Source: Lachnospiraceae bacterium
GTDB lineage: Bacteria > Bacillota > Clostridia > Lachnospirales > Lachnospiraceae
Reading direction: 5' to 3'
Assembly: GCA_022793065.1 (NCBI GenBank)
Contig: JAAWCE010000046.1
Coordinates: 62,001 to 126,000 of the forward strand
Length of the DNA: 64,000 nucleotides
How positions within the stretch are numbered: the stretch's first letter is position 1; every line of letters starts with the position of its first letter. Below are positions 61,672-64,000 of this stretch, one piece after another. Under the pieces are notes generated by a model. That model saw only the letters and a program-made list of their open reading frames with translations. It had not been told where the DNA came from and did not search any database. Made by a program: the position numbers and the translations under genes.

Positions 61672-62526
61672 TTACCATGCAGTGGTACCAGCCGGGGCAC
61701 CGGTATCACCCCAAGCTCCATTGGTGGAAGCATTACCTCTTGTATTGCTTCTGCCCGTACCTGAATCATATACATTACTTCTGACAGAACCGTTGTCTCT
61801 GCCGGCGGTTACATCGTTTACGTTGCTGTTGTCATTGCGGATACCAAAGATATCTTCCGTAACATCACCTACACCGTTTGCTGCGTCACCAATACCATCC
61901 GTAATATCATCAACTACATTTGTGAACGTATCTCCGAGAGTATCGTTTCCTACGCTGTGATTGCCGGTGGAAATACCACGTTCACGAGTAGTTGAAGAAC
62001 GTGAGGCAGCGCTGCTGCTTCCGTTTGTAACAGAAGTATTGGAAGAGCCGCTATTTCCCATGGTTTGGGAATTGGTGGAAGTACTACTATTGCCGGTTGC
62101 CTGAAAACTATTGGAGTTACTGTTAGTGCTGGAACCATTGTTTCCTATTCCATTGGAATCGGCATTGGAATCATTGCTTGCCGTTGAGCCAGGAATGGGA
62201 CTGCTTGCGGTTGTATCAGCGCCTAAGTCTGCACTGCTGCCAGTGCTGGAGTTGCTGCCAGAACTGCTGCCGGTTGTACTGGAGCTGTTGTTGGAGCTGC
62301 TGCCGGTTGTACTGGAGCTGCTGCCGGTTGTACTGGAGTTGTTGTTCGTATTGCTGTTCCCGGCGGAAGTTCCGCTATTCTCAGAATTGATGGTGTCCGA
62401 GCCGGAACCGCTGGGGGATTTGTCATTATTTTTTCTGCCACATGCGGTCGCCATGCACATAAAGGCGAGAACCAGACCTAATACCAGAAGCTGTTTGGCC
62501 CCCGGGGATTTTATAAATTTTTTCAT
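61672..62526 (-). CDS. Ser/Thr/Asn-rich lipoprotein, unknown function
   Basis: A 284-residue exported protein. The signal is MKKFIKSPGAKQLLVLGL with the lipobox ATAC. The mature part to ~190 is low complexity, made of Ser, Thr, Asn and Gly in repeated SSTTGSSS-type units. The C-terminal ~90 residues are more ordered and acidic (TLGDTFTNVVDDITDGIGDA, VTEDIFGIRND). The start at 62526 has GGAGGAG directly upstream; the frame is open 10 codons further. It may span the cell wall like a stalk, possibly glycosylated on its Ser/Thr; that is inference. It is one of two - strand genes. Confidence 0.82.
   Translation of the reverse strand: MKKFIKSPGAKQLLVLGLVLAFMCMATACGRKNNDKSPSGSGSDTINSENSGTSAGNSNTNNNSSTTGSSSSTTGSSSNNSSSTTGSSSGSNSSTGSSADLGADTTASSPIPGSTASNDSNADSNGIGNNGSSTNSNSNSFQATGNSSTSTNSQTMGNSGSSNTSVTNGSSSAASRSSTTRERGISTGNHSVGNDTLGDTFTNVVDDITDGIGDAANGVGDVTEDIFGIRNDNSNVNDVTAGRDNGSVRSNVYDSGTGRSNTRGNASTNGAWGDTGAPAGTTAW
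62264..62338 (-). repeat. 21-bp repeats in the lipoprotein gene
   Basis: On the + strand a 21-base unit beginning CTGCTGCCGGTTG and ending TGGAG occurs at 62264-62284, 62297-62317 and 62318-62338. The last two copies abut. It encodes the SSTTGSS repeats and could change in number by slippage. Confidence 0.85.
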
Positions 62527-62737
62527 AATCTCCTCCATTCTGCTGTTTGAGCGCATTTCGTGACCTGCAACCTGGTGCGCGAAGAAATTTTAACGCACAG
62601 CAATAGTATGTGGGAGTAAAATTATTTTATACGAGTGGGTGAAAAAATCATTTGCCTGAAACTGTATAAAAATGAAAACAGCGGTTTTGAAAGAAAAAAA
62701 TGGAAATAAACGGAAGGTATCCGAAAGAGAGGAAGAG

Positions 62738-63538
62738 ATGGAATTCAGACCTTGTATTGACATCCATAATGGAAGAGTAAAACAAATTGTAGGAGGAACA
62801 CTAAGCGATAAGGGAAATTATGCGGCAGAAAATTATGTAGCGCAACAGGATGGGGCTTTTTATGCCAGACTTTATCGTGATGCGGGAATCCGGGGCGGAC
62901 ATGTTATTATGCTCAATGGACATGACAGTGAGTATTATAATGAAACCAAAAGACAAGCGCTTGCAGCACTGCAGGCGTATCCTGGAGGTTTGCAGATAGG
63001 CGGGGGCATTACACCTGATAATGCGGGGGAATTTCTGGAAGCGGGAGCATCCCATGTCATTGTGACATCTTATGTATTTCAGGATGGAAAAATTCATTTT
63101 GATAAACTGAAAAAACTGTGTGATGCTGTGGGTAAGGATTGCGTGGTTCTGGATTTAAGCTGCAGAAGGACGAAAGATGGGTTTCAGATTGTTACAGACA
63201 GATGGCAGAAACTGACAGGGGAAAGATTGGATGATACCTTGCTTGATAAATTGTATCACTATTGTGATGAATTTTTGATTCATGGGGTGGATGTGGAAGG
63301 AAAGGCCCAGGGAATCGAAGAGGAACTGGTTTCAATGTTAGGACATTGGGGTAAATGTACCCAGGGCAAGTGTCCCATAACTTATGCGGGCGGAGTACAT
63401 AACTATGAGGACTTGAAATTACTAAAGAAACTTAGCTGCGGATATATGAATGTGACAATCGGAAGTGCGCTGGATTTGTTTGGCGGCAGCCTTTCATGGA
63501 AAAAGGTACTGGAAATATGCAGAGATGCTGTTAGATAG
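62738..63538 (+). CDS. hisA: ProFAR isomerase HisA, eukaryotic type
   Basis: A 266-residue TIM-barrel isomerase of histidine synthesis. The sequence follows the fungal/plant type (yeast HIS6) rather than standard bacterial HisA: FRPCIDIHNGRVKQIVGGTL at the start, LQIGGGITPDNAGEFLEAG, VVLDLSCRRTKDGFQIVT, FLIHGVDVEGKAQGIEEELV and ITYAGGVHNYEDLKLLKKLS. The catalytic Asp positions (CIDIHNG and HGVDVEG) are kept. The ATG at 62738 has GAGAGGAAGAG upstream. No other his gene is adjacent, so it is an orphan. Confidence 0.9.
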   Translation: MEFRPCIDIHNGRVKQIVGGTLSDKGNYAAENYVAQQDGAFYARLYRDAGIRGGHVIMLNGHDSEYYNETKRQALAALQAYPGGLQIGGGITPDNAGEFLEAGASHVIVTSYVFQDGKIHFDKLKKLCDAVGKDCVVLDLSCRRTKDGFQIVTDRWQKLTGERLDDTLLDKLYHYCDEFLIHGVDVEGKAQGIEEELVSMLGHWGKCTQGKCPITYAGGVHNYEDLKLLKKLSCGYMNVTIGSALDLFGGSLSWKKVLEICRDAVR

Positions 63539-63751
63539 GTTTTTTATTGTTGATTTGCCTAAATGAGGTGAAGGAACAGCTTTAGAGGGTGGAAAATAGG
63601 ACATGGGATACAAGAGGAGAAATGGATAAATATGGCAAAATGGAGAAGAAAGGTTTGGTAAAAATACATAAAAATATGAACGTATTAGATTGATTTAGAC
63701 AGAAAAAACGCTATTTTTTTGTGCATATCTTACAAAAAAGTCATATTATCG

Positions 63752-63780
63752 TTGATGTAGGAAACTATTTATGGTAAAAT
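63752..63780 (+). promoter_or_regulatory. Promoter for the last gene
   Basis: TTGATG (63752-63757) and TAAAAT (63775-63780) are separated by 17 bases, about 30 bases before the ATG at 63808. The rest of the 269-base gap after hisA shows no gene. Confidence 0.62.
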
Positions 63781-63807
63781 AATAATACGTTGTCGGAGGT
63801 GACTTTT

Positions 63808-64000
63808 ATGGGACGCAATAAGCATAAACGTAAAAACAATCATGTGGTGATCGTTACATCCGATGCTACGGATGCCGGTGCAAAGCAATTTAGAATTCGA
63901 CCCTGGATGATGCAGACAATTATCATTATATTGTGTGTGATTATCGGCGCACTGATCGGATATTTCATTTATGAAGAAGATATCTGGGAAGAACGATTGA
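63808..64000 (+). CDS. Membrane-anchored protein, N-terminal part (possible M23 peptidase; cut by window edge)
   Basis: The first 64 codons of a gene running off the right edge; GGAGGTGA lies just before the ATG. The product begins with a basic cytoplasmic part (GRNKHKRKNNHVVIVTSD), then RPWMMQ and one membrane helix (TIIIILCVIIGALIGYFIY), then EEDIWEERL. This start resembles that of Lachnospiraceae M23 (LytM-type) cell-wall peptidases with an N-terminal anchor. The catalytic domain lies outside the window, so the assignment is tentative. Confidence 0.5.
   Translation, partial: MGRNKHKRKNNHVVIVTSDATDAGAKQFRIRPWMMQTIIIILCVIIGALIGYFIYEEDIWEERL

Noticed and set aside
62111..62563. 150-codon open frame rich in Leu/Glu/Pro on the + strand
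   Set aside because: It is the mirror of the Ser/Thr repeats of the - strand lipoprotein; repeats produce long open antisense frames.
1..64000. CRISPR arrays, tRNA, rRNA, phage or complete insertion sequences
   Set aside because: No regularly spaced repeats, cloverleaf with acceptor end, rRNA blocks, integrase or intact transposase were seen on reading both strands; a covariance-model search would be needed to exclude small RNAs.

Overview
The window looks like a chromosomal piece of a low-to-moderate GC Gram-positive of the Lachnospiraceae type (Clostridia). Evidence: AGGAGG-type ribosome binding sites, a long fused PurL of the clostridial kind, a class III fructose-1,6-bisphosphatase, a lysine riboswitch on dapA, lipoprotein signals and PL-free monoderm-style surface genes. 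Nearly everything is on the + strand; only typA and a Ser/Thr/Asn-rich lipoprotein are on the - strand. I saw no rRNA, tRNA, CRISPR array or intact insertion sequence.

Layout. 1-1.9 kb: 3' part of purL with its terminator. 2-2.4 kb: wreck of an Rpn-type PD-(D/E)XK transposase gene. 2.6-7.8 kb: compact operon of a MoxR-like AAA+ ATPase, a DUF5682-like protein, a cytoplasmic vWA protein and a YunG-like protein. 8.2-15.9 kb: five-gene operon of unrecognised function: LytTR regulator with a degenerate receiver, 979-residue membrane/coiled-coil protein, vWA lipoprotein, polytopic membrane protein and small two-helix membrane protein. 16.2-21.9 kb: FGGY kinase, iron-type alcohol dehydrogenase, nucleotidyltransferase, TagF/TagB-type transferase and a GT2, which together look like a route for making and polymerising a CDP-activated polyol.

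22-52.7 kb: a large glycan locus of 23 genes: radical SAM enzyme, carrier protein, GT2/GT4/GT8/GT32-type glycosyltransferases, FdtA/FdtB-like amino-sugar genes, DUF268, TIGR04325 and FkbM methyltransferases, HAD proteins, a TagD-like cytidylyltransferase and a LicD fusion. Its outstanding property is that 18 of the 23 gene products carry the same roughly 90-residue Rossmann-like module (19 copies), at either the N or the C terminus of otherwise unrelated enzymes, and twice as stand-alone membrane-anchored proteins. I regard this as the best candidate for an undescribed system: a tagged, possibly scaffolded, glycan assembly line. One member (DUF1919) is split by a frameshift at a G7 tract. No flippase, polymerase, ABC exporter or priming transferase is visible in the locus.

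52.7-64 kb: a return to core genes: XRE regulator, typA, an SSB-like protein with two OB folds, a CobO-like P-loop protein, lysine riboswitch-dapA-dapB-fbp, a low-complexity lipoprotein, a eukaryotic-type hisA and the first 64 codons of a membrane-anchored protein that may be an M23 peptidase.

Function assignments rest on motifs read by eye. No database search, structure prediction or expression data were available.
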